The notes under the pieces were generated by a model. That model was not told the DNA's origin, did no database searches, and saw only the letters and a list, made by a program, of their open reading frames with translations. Position numbers and translations under genes: made by a program. A stretch of 64,000 nt of DNA, from NCBI GenBank assembly GCA_026196875.1, contig JAPHTP010000004.1, positions 124,001 to 188,000 on the forward strand, given 5' to 3'. Origin of the DNA: Kangiellaceae bacterium. GTDB taxonomy: Bacteria; Pseudomonadota; Gammaproteobacteria; Enterobacterales; Kangiellaceae. Shown here piece after piece: positions 26,703-36,286 of the stretch; position 1 is the stretch's first letter, and each line of letters opens with the position of its first letter.

Positions 26703-28319
26703 ATGCAAAAAAAGATGAAAAATTTAGTTTCGGTATTTGTTTTTTGCAGTCTGTTAACCAGCTGCCAAACCTTTATGCCGGTGGAAAGAGAGAAGGTCAA
26801 CTTAGCTGCCGACGCAATTGCAGAAGTAGAAAAACAACATAACCAATCACAAGCGCCTATTTCAAATGAGGAAATGCTCAACAGCTTAATCCCACCATTA
26901 GCTATCGAAGAAACAGAAATTGAGGAAGATAGGTTTGATGTATCCGTTAAAAATATCGACGCACGCAGCTTTTTGCTCAGCTTAGTTGAAGGAACTACCT
27001 ATAACATGGTGGTTAGTCCGGAAGTCAAAGGCAAGATTTCTTTGCAGCTGAAGAATGTGACCGTCGCTGAAGTACTCAGTGCAACGGAAAGAATTTATCC
27101 ACTAATGGTTGAGCAAGATGGGAACATGTTCTTTGTTTCCTCTGCAGAATCCATGACCGCAATTTACCCCGTCGATTATCTCAATATTTCTAGAGTTGGA
27201 AGGTCAAAAACTAATGTTGCCGGCCAAGCTGTTGCAACGCAAAGCGGGGGCGGAGGAAATCAGCAATCCGGAGGTGGAAATCAGCAAGGAGGCCAATCTA
27301 GCGTTTCCCAGATTAATGCCTCAGAAATTGAAACAGAAAGTAACGTTGATTTTTGGAAAGAGTTAAAACAGAGCCTTAATCTAATCGTTCGCAATGAGCC
27401 TAACGCTAATGTTGTAGTAAGCCCACACGCCGGGATTGTAGTGGTACGCGCAATGCCGAACACTCAAAGACTGATTAAAGAATATCTTGGTGCAACTCAA
27501 CAAGGCCTTAATCGCCAAGTCATACTTGAAGCAAAAATTGTTGAAGTTATCCTAAATGAAAGTTTTCAAGCTGGGATCGACTGGCGCAAAGTTAATATTC
27601 AAGGTGATGGAGATTCTTTTATTTTTGGTCAACAAGGTCAAGTGCTACAGACAGCCCCTTCAGATGCGCCGTTAAATGGCGTATTTTCAGCGCTTTACCA
27701 AGGTAGTGACTTTGATGCGGCAATTGAATTGTTAAAAGCCCAAGGTGATGTGCAAGTGCTTTCCTCTCCGCGAGTATCAACTGTAAATAATCAAAAAGCG
27801 GTAATAAAAGTTGGCAGCGATGAATTTTTTGTTACCGATGTATCAACAACTACGGTCACCGGCACAAGTACAGCGACCACCCCAGATGTCACCTTAACGC
27901 CTTTTTTCTCGGGGATCTCGCTTGATGTTACGCCACAAATTAATCGACATGGTGAAATCGTTTTACACATCCATCCAATTATCAGTGAGGTTGCCGATCA
28001 ACAAAAAACGCTGACCCTTGGTCAAGATCAGTTTTCGTTGCCGCTGGCACTAACCAATGTTCGAGAGTCTGACAGTATTGTTAGAACTAACGATAAACAA
28101 GTGATTGTGATTGGCGGTCTAATGCAAAATAGAATTCAGACGGATGTTAACTCTGTTCCGCTGTTAGGCGATATCCCGGTAGTCGGCAGTATCTTCAGCC
28201 AAAATAGAGAGTTCATGGTAAAAAGCGAATTGGTAATTTTATTAAAGGCCAGCCTTGTTGATCACAATTCAACACAAGATGAGCTTAACCAAGTGAAAAA
28301 AAGATTTAACCAACTTTAA
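26703..28319 (+). CDS. mshL: MSHA secretin MshL (lipoprotein)
   Basis: 538 residues. A lipoprotein signal (LLTSC at about 18-22) precedes an N0/STN-like domain (DVSVKNIDARSFLLSLV), N1 modules, a Gly/Gln-rich low-complexity linker (about 180-200), and a secretin core with VQVLSSPRVSTVNNQKAVIKVG and the VIGGLMQNR...VPLLGDIPVVGSIF motif. It forms the outer-membrane channel for the pilus. Confidence 0.92.
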   Translation: MQKKMKNLVSVFVFCSLLTSCQTFMPVEREKVNLAADAIAEVEKQHNQSQAPISNEEMLNSLIPPLAIEETEIEEDRFDVSVKNIDARSFLLSLVEGTTYNMVVSPEVKGKISLQLKNVTVAEVLSATERIYPLMVEQDGNMFFVSSAESMTAIYPVDYLNISRVGRSKTNVAGQAVATQSGGGGNQQSGGGNQQGGQSSVSQINASEIETESNVDFWKELKQSLNLIVRNEPNANVVVSPHAGIVVVRAMPNTQRLIKEYLGATQQGLNRQVILEAKIVEVILNESFQAGIDWRKVNIQGDGDSFIFGQQGQVLQTAPSDAPLNGVFSALYQGSDFDAAIELLKAQGDVQVLSSPRVSTVNNQKAVIKVGSDEFFVTDVSTTTVTGTSTATTPDVTLTPFFSGISLDVTPQINRHGEIVLHIHPIISEVADQQKTLTLGQDQFSLPLALTNVRESDSIVRTNDKQVIVIGGLMQNRIQTDVNSVPLLGDIPVVGSIFSQNREFMVKSELVILLKASLVDHNSTQDELNQVKKRFNQL

Positions 28320-28366
28320 TTTACTCACCAGCATTTATTAACCAGTACAGGGTTAACATAAACGAA

Positions 28367-29263
28367 ATGTATTTATATAGATTTGGAATGAAAAAATTAC
28401 CTTTCGGCTTAACGCCGGACACGTCGTTTTTTTGCCCCATGTCTACCCATATTGAAGCGCTGAACGTGTTAAAGTTTGCGATCGAAAGTGGCGAAGCTCT
28501 AGTTAAAGTAACCGGTGAAGTAGGCACCGGAAAGACTTTATTGTGCAGAATGCTTTTAAATGAATTAGAAGGCAAAAGAACAACAGCTTACATTCCCTAT
28601 CCCAAACTATCATCCCGCGAACTTAAATTTGCCTTGGCCAAAGAGTTAGGCATTCGAATTAGTGCCAGCTGCAGAGACGACCAGCTAAGTCAAAGGATCC
28701 AAACCCGTCTGATAAACTTAAACAAGCAATCAGGGCCGGTTGTCCTGGTTATTGATGAGTGCCAAGTTCTTGATGCTGAAGGGTTAGAAACATTAAGATT
28801 GTTTACTAATTTAGAAACAGAACAACAAAAGCTCCTTCAAATAATTGTTTTTGCCCAACCGGAACTTGATACAACTCTGCAGAAGAAATCTTTGCGACAA
28901 ATAAGGCAGCGCATTGTATTTAGCTATCGATTAATGCCATTAAGTTACTCTCAAGTCGTCGAATACGTTAACCACCGACTAGGCACTGCCGGCCATCTAC
29001 CTACACCTGTTTCACCTTATGCTGGAATGCTGATCTATTTTTATTCCAGAGGCATTCCGCGCCTGGTCAATATTTTATGTCACAAAGCATTATTACTTGC
29101 CTTTGGCCAGGGAAAGCAAAAAATTTCGACTCTCAATATTGTTCGTGCAGCAAAAGATACCGACTCAATAAATACCTGGATACAAAACCATACCGCTCTC
29201 GTAGCTGCTCTCAGTGGTTTATTGCTCAGTAGCTCCGCAATGGCAATCTGGAGCATGTCATGA
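28367..29263 (+). CDS. mshM: MSHA biogenesis AAA ATPase MshM (ExeA/GspA-like)
   Basis: 298 residues: an AAA_22/ExeA domain with Walker A GEVGTGKT and Walker B VVLVIDECQ, arginine-rich sensor region (RQIRQRI), then a C-terminal membrane helix (about 275-295). ExeA-type ATPases help place the secretin through the peptidoglycan. Starts 48 bp after mshL; its TGA overlaps the mshN ATG. Confidence 0.88.
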   Translation: MYLYRFGMKKLPFGLTPDTSFFCPMSTHIEALNVLKFAIESGEALVKVTGEVGTGKTLLCRMLLNELEGKRTTAYIPYPKLSSRELKFALAKELGIRISASCRDDQLSQRIQTRLINLNKQSGPVVLVIDECQVLDAEGLETLRLFTNLETEQQKLLQIIVFAQPELDTTLQKKSLRQIRQRIVFSYRLMPLSYSQVVEYVNHRLGTAGHLPTPVSPYAGMLIYFYSRGIPRLVNILCHKALLLAFGQGKQKISTLNIVRAAKDTDSINTWIQNHTALVAALSGLLLSSSAMAIWSMS

Positions 29264-30381
29264 GCATTGTCAATCAGATGTTGCGAGATTTAGAAAAGCA
29301 AAAACAAGCTAACAATCAGTTTGACTTACAGACTGTCGCAGCTTCCCCATTTAGCTTGAGTAAATTAATAGTCGCGATATTTGTGCCGGTGCTTATCGGC
29401 TACATTATTTGGTGGTTGTACATAGACACTAACTCTGCCAATACTCAAACTCAAGTCACCTTGAATGAAGGTAAACCAAGTTCGATACCCCTCAAGTTAT
29501 CTGACTCGAAAGCTCCAAGCTTAGCAGTTAAAAGCGAAACACCTCTTTATTCTAGTAGTGAAGCTAAACCGGTACCACCAAAAGAGTCGGTAGCAATAGA
29601 CACGCAGATAGCGAAAGTTGCACCGAAAAACGCAGCTCGAATTGCGGACGTAAAGGAGAGCTCGCAACTAAAGCGGCTAACTTCGATGGACCCAGTCAAC
29701 CAGGAGCGCAATCTAGAACCGAAAGATTCAGTTATTGCCATCCCCAAAACAGTTGAAAACCACTCCACTGATAACTCGGTGGCTGTTCCGAAGCCGGTGA
29801 AACGAGAAACACTTGCTAGCCAATTAAACCGACAATTGCAGCGGATAATGGCCGATCAGAATAAACTTGGTGTTCACCAAACCATCGTTCGACTTGAAGA
29901 TCTAGTCCAACAAAACCCCCAATTTGAAAAAGCACACCTCAGTTTAATAAAGCTTGCCTGGCAAATCGAATATAGCGCTCTTGAACAAGTTTTGCTTTTT
30001 GCGGTAGAAAACAATCCTGAGCAGCCCGCTTTTCGCATCGCAACAGCCCGCTATTATTTACAGCAGGAAAACTACCTCGGAGCTGAGTCAATCATACAAA
30101 GTACAAGCGGAAACAAACTGTCTTCTCCGAGTCTGCTTCAAGTTAGAGCGCTCATTTATCAAAAGCAAAATAAACACCAGTTGGCGGTGAATGACTATGC
30201 GTTACTGTTAAAACAAACTCAGAAAAAAGCCGGGGTATATTTAGCCTTAGCTATATCTTTGGAAGCGCTGGGAGAAGTAGACAAGGCAGAACAAAGCTAC
30301 CGTAACGCGTTGCGAGAAGAGCAACTTAATTCTCGCCAAATTGAGTTTGTTAAAAACAAACTACTTTATTTAAAGGGATAA
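29260..30381 (+). CDS. mshN: MSHA biogenesis TPR protein MshN
   Basis: 373 residues: short cytoplasmic start MSIVNQMLRDLEKQ, a membrane helix (about 30-50), a Ser/Pro/Lys-rich linker (about 60-185), and TPR repeats at the C-terminus (recurrent alpha-helical pairs, KAEQSYRNALREEQ). Overlap ATGA with mshM. Acts as a scaffold in the pilus machine. Confidence 0.83.
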   Translation: MSIVNQMLRDLEKQKQANNQFDLQTVAASPFSLSKLIVAIFVPVLIGYIIWWLYIDTNSANTQTQVTLNEGKPSSIPLKLSDSKAPSLAVKSETPLYSSSEAKPVPPKESVAIDTQIAKVAPKNAARIADVKESSQLKRLTSMDPVNQERNLEPKDSVIAIPKTVENHSTDNSVAVPKPVKRETLASQLNRQLQRIMADQNKLGVHQTIVRLEDLVQQNPQFEKAHLSLIKLAWQIEYSALEQVLLFAVENNPEQPAFRIATARYYLQQENYLGAESIIQSTSGNKLSSPSLLQVRALIYQKQNKHQLAVNDYALLLKQTQKKAGVYLALAISLEALGEVDKAEQSYRNALREEQLNSRQIEFVKNKLLYLKG

Positions 30382-30418
30382 GAACTATTTCGATGCATGA
30401 TGTATTAAAGGTCAAATA

Positions 30419-32128
30419 ATGTTGTTAAAAAAAGTTCGACTAGGTGATCTACTGGTCGAAAAAAAAGTCATCACAGAAAAACAGCTCGAAGACGCGCTTA
30501 ACGAACAAAAAACTAATCGGCAACGATTAGGAAAACTGTTGGTTAGCCTCGGCTATGTTGACGAAAAGCAATTATTAATCTTGCTTGCTGAACAACTACA
30601 AATAAAATTTATCGATTTAGTCCGGTTTAAAATCAATACCGAAGTTGTTCACAGCTTAACTGAAATGAACGCTCGCCGATTTCGTGCACTCGTAATTGAC
30701 GAAAAGGAAGACCATTACCTGGTAGTAATGGCGGACCCGACAGATCTGGATAAATTCGATAGCTTACAAGAAAAACTCAATAAACGTGTTGAATTATGTG
30801 TCGCAATTGAATCCGAGATACTAGCGAATATCGATAACCTTTACCGCTCTTCCAACGAAATATCTAGCTTGGCGGAAGAACTCGAAGACGAACTAGTTGA
30901 TGATAGTTTTGACCTTCCCGGATTAAATGAAAATGTTTCAAATGAAGAAGCGCCTGTTGCTAAGTTACTACAAAGCATTTTTGACCAAGCGATTCAATTG
31001 AAAGCCTCCGATATTCATATTGAGCCAGACTCAAGAGTTCTCAGGGTCCGAATGCGTGTAGATGGTCATCTACAAGAACAAGTAATCAAAGAAACACGGA
31101 TTGTCCCTGCATTAGTCTTGCGACTTAAACTAATGTGTGGTCTTGATATTTCGGAAAAAAGAAAACCACAAGACGGCAGGTTCCGAATAAGAGCACGCGG
31201 TCACGATGTCGATATTCGGTTGTCCACAATGCCTATCCAACATGGAGAGTCTGTGGTGATGCGTTTGCTCGATCAAAGCTCCGGGCTCCTTAAACTCGAG
31301 CAGACGGGAATGGAGTCAAAAATTTTGCAAGAGATCAGGAAGCTGCTAGCTTTTCCTCACGGATTGATTCTGGTAACCGGCCCAACCGGTAGTGGTAAAA
31401 CGACGACACTTTATGCAGCGCTATCAGAGTTAAACGATCCTGAGAAAAAGATCATCACCATCGAAGACCCTGTGGAGTATAAGTTATCTAGAGTTAATCA
31501 AGTTCAGGTTAACAACAAAATTGACTTAACTTTTGCTACGGTACTCCGCGCTGTACTACGCCAAGATCCCGATATCATCTTAGTCGGCGAAATGCGCGAT
31601 CAAGAAACAGCCGAGATAGGTTTAAGGGCGGCGGTTACCGGACACCTGGTTTTATCCACATTGCATACTAATGACACCTTGTCGGCGGCGATCCGTCTCG
31701 CGGATATGGGCGCCGAAAGTTATTTATTGGCCAGCGGATTACGTGGAGTAATTGCCCAGCGCTTAGTCAGGAGAATTTGTAGTTTTTGCGCCGAACCTCA
31801 CCAACCTGATGAATCTGAATTGTCTTGGTTAATGGGAAAAAGTAAACGCGTCAACGAATCTACCACCTGGTCTGTTGGCAAGGGTTGCCCACAATGTCAT
31901 AACACAGGTTACCAAGGCCGCGCTGCAATTTTTGAAATTTTGTTGCCCGATCATGAAATGCTAGAGGCGATCCGTACCAAAGACTACAGCGCATTTTCTC
32001 GCCTGGCGAAAGCCTCAGAATTTTTTACACCTTTAAGTGATTCAGCAATAAATTTAGCTTTGGACGGCATAACAAGCTTAGAAGAAGTTCTCCGAGTATG
32101 TGAATCAATAGAAGATCTGGAGAATTAG
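30419..32128 (+). CDS. mshE: MSHA extension ATPase MshE
   Basis: 569 residues, a GspE/PilB-type secretion ATPase: Walker A GPTGSGKTT, Walker B/His box (ILVGEMRDQETAEIG, STLHTND), and a tetra-Cys zinc module (CSFC ... CPQC) near the C-terminus. The N-terminal domain has two MshEN-type motifs (RLGDLL..LEDALNEQ and RLGKLL..LLILLAEQ), which in Vibrio cholerae MshE bind cyclic di-GMP. It drives pilus assembly and is probably switched by c-di-GMP. Confidence 0.93.
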   Translation: MLLKKVRLGDLLVEKKVITEKQLEDALNEQKTNRQRLGKLLVSLGYVDEKQLLILLAEQLQIKFIDLVRFKINTEVVHSLTEMNARRFRALVIDEKEDHYLVVMADPTDLDKFDSLQEKLNKRVELCVAIESEILANIDNLYRSSNEISSLAEELEDELVDDSFDLPGLNENVSNEEAPVAKLLQSIFDQAIQLKASDIHIEPDSRVLRVRMRVDGHLQEQVIKETRIVPALVLRLKLMCGLDISEKRKPQDGRFRIRARGHDVDIRLSTMPIQHGESVVMRLLDQSSGLLKLEQTGMESKILQEIRKLLAFPHGLILVTGPTGSGKTTTLYAALSELNDPEKKIITIEDPVEYKLSRVNQVQVNNKIDLTFATVLRAVLRQDPDIILVGEMRDQETAEIGLRAAVTGHLVLSTLHTNDTLSAAIRLADMGAESYLLASGLRGVIAQRLVRRICSFCAEPHQPDESELSWLMGKSKRVNESTTWSVGKGCPQCHNTGYQGRAAIFEILLPDHEMLEAIRTKDYSAFSRLAKASEFFTPLSDSAINLALDGITSLEEVLRVCESIEDLEN

Positions 32129-32129
32129 C

Positions 32130-33362
32130 TTGGCGACTTTTGAGTACACAGCAAAAAATAGCTCCGGTGAATCTATCACAGGCCGACTTGAAGCCGCCAA
32201 TCAAGAAGTCGTCGCGGAACGACTTTTGTCCCGCGGTACAATACCAATTGCAATTGACGAAATTGAGGATAAAAAGTCGGCACTTGATATCGATGTTGCG
32301 ACTTTATTTAAACCACGAAAAGTCGATATCAATGACTTGGTAATGTTTAGCCGCCAGATGTATAGTTTAACCCGCGCCGGGATCCCGTTGACTAGGGCAA
32401 TTAATGGCTTATTGGAAACAACCAACTCTGCTGTCCTTAAAGAAGCACTTGAAGAAATTTTTAATGACCTCAATGCGGGCACTAATTTAGCGACTGCTTT
32501 TGCACGCCACGATCATATATTTAGTTCACTCTATATTAGCTTGATCCATGTTGGCGAAAACTCCGGTAGATTGGAAGAAGCATTTAAACAAATCGCCGGT
32601 TATTTAGAGTTGGAACAAAAAACCAAGCAACGCATTAAAACTGCGACCCGCTATCCAATGTTTGTCTCTTTAGCAATCGTCGCGGCGGTTATCATTATTA
32701 ATATTTTCGTTATTCCACAATTCAAACAGTTATTTGCTAGTTTCAACGCTGGAGACTTGCCGTTACCAACTCGTATATTGATGACAACTAGTGATTTTAT
32801 GATCAACTACTGGATGCATCTGCTCGCCGCAACAATTGCCGCGATTATCGGTTTTCAACGTTATATTAAAACTCCGCAAGGAAATCTTTGGTGGGACAAA
32901 TTCAAACTAAAGATACCCATTTTCGGTGACATCATTTATCGGGCATTACTTGCCAGATTTTCCAGGACTTTTGCCATGATGAGTCGCTCAGGCGTACCAC
33001 TTATCAATGCATTGAATATTGTATCCGAAGTGGTCGATAACCTTTGGGTTGCACAACATATTCAAGATATGCGCATCGGTGTAGAAAAAGGCGAATCGAT
33101 TCGACTAGTAGCCAATCGTACAGGCCTGTTTTCGGGCCTGACTTTGCAAATGATTTCGGTTGGTGAAGAAACAGGTCAACTAGATGAAATGCTCGATGAG
33201 GTTGCAATCTTTTATGAAGAACAGGTCGATTATGATCTGAAAAAGTTGTCGGATTATATTGAACCGATATTGATCGTTTTTATTGGTGCTATTGTGTTGG
33301 TATTAATGTTGGCTGTTTATTTGCCTATGTGGGAGCTAACCAGCAGTGTAAGTAATGGCTAA
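32130..33362 (+). CDS. mshG: MSHA platform protein MshG (PilC/GspF-like)
   Basis: 410 residues with a TTG start one base after the mshE stop, with GGAG ahead of it. Two GspF repeats with the membrane helices typical of PilC/GspF platforms (VVIIINIFVIPQF near 190 and IVFIGAIVLVLMLAVYLP at the C-terminus). It recruits MshE and extrudes pilins in the inner membrane. Confidence 0.9.
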   Translation: MATFEYTAKNSSGESITGRLEAANQEVVAERLLSRGTIPIAIDEIEDKKSALDIDVATLFKPRKVDINDLVMFSRQMYSLTRAGIPLTRAINGLLETTNSAVLKEALEEIFNDLNAGTNLATAFARHDHIFSSLYISLIHVGENSGRLEEAFKQIAGYLELEQKTKQRIKTATRYPMFVSLAIVAAVIIINIFVIPQFKQLFASFNAGDLPLPTRILMTTSDFMINYWMHLLAATIAAIIGFQRYIKTPQGNLWWDKFKLKIPIFGDIIYRALLARFSRTFAMMSRSGVPLINALNIVSEVVDNLWVAQHIQDMRIGVEKGESIRLVANRTGLFSGLTLQMISVGEETGQLDEMLDEVAIFYEEQVDYDLKKLSDYIEPILIVFIGAIVLVLMLAVYLPMWELTSSVSNG

Positions 33363-33879
33363 TATGCTTACGTCGACCGGCTCGAGGACAACTTATTATT
33401 ATTTAGCATTGATTATTATATTCATCTTGGTAGTCGGTTTTCTCTGGTTTTTTAGGCAACCGTCAATCAAGCAAAATTTGGAAGAAGGTGCTTTTTATTC
33501 TAATTACTTGGCGTTTCAAAATTCTATAAGACTGGCGAACCGGAAGTATTTAGCAAACATTAATGACGGAAAGTACCTAGACAAGTGGACTGTTAATGGG
33601 AGGGGACTTGACTACAACAAAGCAGGATTTCCGATTGGCACTTCGTTGCTGATATCGGAGACAGAGAAGCCACTAACGGCTACTCATTGTCGGCAAATAT
33701 GGCAATTTTTAATGGGGCCTTTGCAACCTGAATTGTTACTAGACAAGAACCTGGAGCACTACTGGGTTATTTTGGACAATCAGCGTAACTGTATTTTCAA
33801 TAATCCATATGTTTTGGGCAAGCAAATAGTGTACGAGGCAGATGCTGGAAAAGTCAGTTTTTCTGAGATAACGAATTAA
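33355..33879 (+). CDS. mshF: MSHA biogenesis protein MshF
   Basis: 174 residues: one membrane helix near the N-terminus (about 13-34, YLALIIIFILVVGFLWFF) and a periplasmic domain. Position between mshG and the pilins and its topology match MshF; sequence similarity alone is weak. Overlaps mshG by 8 bp. Confidence 0.72.
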   Translation: MANMLTSTGSRTTYYYLALIIIFILVVGFLWFFRQPSIKQNLEEGAFYSNYLAFQNSIRLANRKYLANINDGKYLDKWTVNGRGLDYNKAGFPIGTSLLISETEKPLTATHCRQIWQFLMGPLQPELLLDKNLEHYWVILDNQRNCIFNNPYVLGKQIVYEADAGKVSFSEITN

Positions 33880-33971
33880 TTTTTATGGAAAAATTGAGAT
33901 TGTTTACTACACTTTTATTAGCTTAGTTTTAATCTGGCCTAATGCGGCTTTTTATATAAGAGGATAAATCT

Positions 33972-34457
33972 GTGAAATCATATCCAAATCGATCTAAAGG
34001 TTTTACTTTAATTGAATTGATCGTTGTAATCGTAATATTAGGGATAATGGCAGCGATCGCTGGCCCTAAATTTGTAGACTTGCAAAAGGAAGCTCGAGTT
34101 TCTGTAATGAATGGCGTTGAAGGTGCGGTGCGAAGTACCGCAACTTTAGTTTATTCCAAATCACTCATTGAAGGTGAAGAGTCTACTGCTGAAGCATCCG
34201 CGCCATCTGTTATCGTTCAGGGTGCTACCGTGTTAACTGATTTTGGCTACCCAACAGCTGGCACCTCAGGAGACCCTGTTACCGACGGCTTGCTCGCAGC
34301 AATGGAGTTGCAAGGAGACGTGACCGCTGCAAGTGACGGCGGCGTGGTAACTTTCACCTTTACAGGCTTTTCGGGTTGCACCGTTACATATACTGAAGCG
34401 GCATCAGCCGGCGCAGCTCCAGCAGTAGCCAATAACGCAAACACTACAAACTGCTAA
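33972..34457 (+). CDS. mshA: Type IV pilin, MshA/MshB family (major pilin candidate)
   Basis: 161 residues with GTG start preceded by AGAGGA. Short leader with cleavage at KG-FTLIELIVVIVILG and Glu5 present, then the N-terminal alpha helix; the C-terminal domain has a Cys pair (FSGCTV ... TTNC) forming the D-region disulfide. It sits at the mshB/mshA position; only one such gene is present here where Vibrio has both, so it is taken as the main pilin, but a pure MshB role is possible. A terminator-like hairpin follows inside the mshC start. Confidence 0.82.
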   Translation: MKSYPNRSKGFTLIELIVVIVILGIMAAIAGPKFVDLQKEARVSVMNGVEGAVRSTATLVYSKSLIEGEESTAEASAPSVIVQGATVLTDFGYPTAGTSGDPVTDGLLAAMELQGDVTAASDGGVVTFTFTGFSGCTVTYTEAASAGAAPAVANNANTTNC

Positions 34458-34485
34458 ATTTGCGTTAGAGCTCGCTTATTAGATA

Positions 34486-34935
34486 GTGTTAAGTCAAACT
34501 CGATTCAAAAAGCCGCCTTTTAAACAGGCGGCTTTTACTTTATTAGAACTAATTGTCGTTATCGTGGTGTTATCGATCTTAGCGGTTTATGTTCAAGCCC
34601 GTTTTCAAGACGACGATAGTTACCAAAAAGATGTGGCGGTCGAACAATTAATTAGCTTAGCTCGCTTAACTCAACAGTTGGCGATGAATGATTCTAGTCG
34701 CGCTTTTCTGCTAAATATACAAACCAATCAAATTGACCTTCTCGCTGATGGCGTGTCACTCGCGGGGAGCGTTAGCGGTGTGCCGGTTAACTTGAGCTCT
34801 AAAGTGACCTTAGCCCCCGCATCCAATATTTCATTTAATAGCTTGGGTGAAACCACGGCAACAACAATCACTGTAACCGTAAATACAACGCAAAATGTTT
34901 GTATAGAGTCGAGCGGGTATGTACGCCGATGCTAG
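34486..34935 (+). CDS. mshC: MSHA minor pilin MshC
   Basis: 149 residues with GTG start, 28 bp after the pilin stop. Prepilin N-terminus QAA-FTLLELIVVIVVLS: the residue before Phe is Ala where most class III leaders have Gly, which may reduce processing by the prepilin peptidase. Glu5 is kept. A C-terminal Cys pair (NVCIES ... VRRC) is present. The 5' codons encode a perfect 10-bp hairpin. MshC is a minor pilin of the initiation complex. Confidence 0.8.
   Translation: MLSQTRFKKPPFKQAAFTLLELIVVIVVLSILAVYVQARFQDDDSYQKDVAVEQLISLARLTQQLAMNDSSRAFLLNIQTNQIDLLADGVSLAGSVSGVPVNLSSKVTLAPASNISFNSLGETTATTITVTVNTTQNVCIESSGYVRRC
34508..34536 (+). terminator. Terminator-like hairpin within the 5' end of mshC
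   Basis: Perfect 10-bp arms AAAAGCCGCC (34508-34517) and GGCGGCTTTT (34527-34536) with a 9-base loop, only 50 bp after the pilin stop. The right arm ends in T4. It may act as an attenuator or as an RNA-stabilising 3' end of pilin mRNA. Confidence 0.55.
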
Positions 34936-35459
34936 TCAATTTCAAGCCAATTTATCAACAGGGCTACTCGCTGATCGAATTGGTCATTACGATTGTTTTA
35001 AGCAGTATTGCATTGTTAGTTTTCTTAACGCTTTTTTCGTCCATTCAATCTAGCTCAACCGAGCCGGTGTTCCAAGTCAAAGCAGCGGAACTCGGGCAAG
35101 CTTATTTGGAAGAAATTGGCCTTAAACGATTTGACGAGCAATCACCGGCCGGTAATGGGTTGCGCTGTAATGACCCGGCATGGCCCACTACATGTAGTCT
35201 GGTTTTAGATTCCGAAGGCGGAGAAGTCAGAGCTACATTTGACGATATCGACGACTACAATGGTTTAATAGACTCACCACCACAAGACGCATTTGGAAAT
35301 GCTCGCTCCGGGTTTACTAGTTTTAGCGTAAATATAGTTGTCGCTTATTCCGGAGCAGACTTTGGTTTTCCAAATCAGGATTTAAAGCGGATAACAGTTA
35401 CGGTCACAACGCCTGACTCAACTAGTTATCAATTTTCTCAATATAAGGGAAACTTTTAG
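34929..35459 (+). CDS. mshD: MSHA minor pilin MshD
   Basis: 176 residues from ATG at 34929, which overlaps the mshC stop by 7 bp. Prepilin site QQG-YSLIELVITIVLS with Glu5; a Cys pair (LRCND ... TTCSL) follows. Similar to MshD by position and leader. A longer reading from 34899 is not supported. Confidence 0.8.
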   Translation: MLVNFKPIYQQGYSLIELVITIVLSSIALLVFLTLFSSIQSSSTEPVFQVKAAELGQAYLEEIGLKRFDEQSPAGNGLRCNDPAWPTTCSLVLDSEGGEVRATFDDIDDYNGLIDSPPQDAFGNARSGFTSFSVNIVVAYSGADFGFPNQDLKRITVTVTTPDSTSYQFSQYKGNF

Positions 35460-36286
35460 TGGAAAGCTTCCAGAATAAATCTAGAAGTAACTCCAAGTTG
35501 AAAGGTTTTACCTTATTAGAACTTATCATCGTAATTTTGTTAATAAGTATTCTACTGGTATCGGTTTCGAATATTACAAGTTTTTCAGTTTATGGGTATA
35601 TAGATGCAAAAGACCGAATCAGACTCAGTCAATCCTCAAAGTGGATCGTTGAGCGAATTTCGCGCGAAGTAAGAGAAGGCTTACCACAAAGTATCCGAGA
35701 GGGTGTCTCCGGGAATATTCACTGCGTTGAATTCATGAATATTGTTAATGCCTCAACTTATCTTGATTTACCTGCGGCTGGGCCAGTTACTAGTTTTAAT
35801 GCGGTAGGATTTGATCTTACCTTTGCGGCGGGTATGCTAGTCGCAATTATGCCGATTAATCCTTCAGCAACTTACGCTGGAAGTGGTACGCTTGGTAGTG
35901 TCGCTTCAATCACGCCAACCGGGACTCAATCAACCATTACTTTGACTGGACCAACCGTGTTCGCAAGGCGCTCTCCACAAAATCGATTTTATTTATTGGA
36001 TTCGCCGGTTTCATTTTGCCTGAATGATAATAATGGCCAGATAAACCGCTACACCAACTACACCATTAGCGCAGCGCAAGCGTTTCCTCCAACCGGCGGA
36101 ACAACAGAGTTAATGGGGGAGAATTTCTCAATTAACGGTGACGTTTTCAATTATCAACCCGGAACTTTAAGCCGTTCCGGAATATTGCAAATAAACCTGG
36201 TTTCGCAAAACAGGAATAGAAACCTGACAGGCAATAGTGAATCATTTGAAGTTTTTCACGAGGTTCATATTCGAAATGTTCCTTAG
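35459..36286 (+). CDS. mshO: MSHA minor pilin MshO
   Basis: 275 residues. GTG start shares a base with the mshD stop (TAGTG). Prepilin site LKG-FTLLELIIVILL and Glu5 are visible; the large C-terminal domain has the expected length for MshO, the GspJ/PilW-like minor pilin. Cys residues at EFMNI and FCLND positions could pair. Confidence 0.82.
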   Translation: MESFQNKSRSNSKLKGFTLLELIIVILLISILLVSVSNITSFSVYGYIDAKDRIRLSQSSKWIVERISREVREGLPQSIREGVSGNIHCVEFMNIVNASTYLDLPAAGPVTSFNAVGFDLTFAAGMLVAIMPINPSATYAGSGTLGSVASITPTGTQSTITLTGPTVFARRSPQNRFYLLDSPVSFCLNDNNGQINRYTNYTISAAQAFPPTGGTTELMGENFSINGDVFNYQPGTLSRSGILQINLVSQNRNRNLTGNSESFEVFHEVHIRNVP

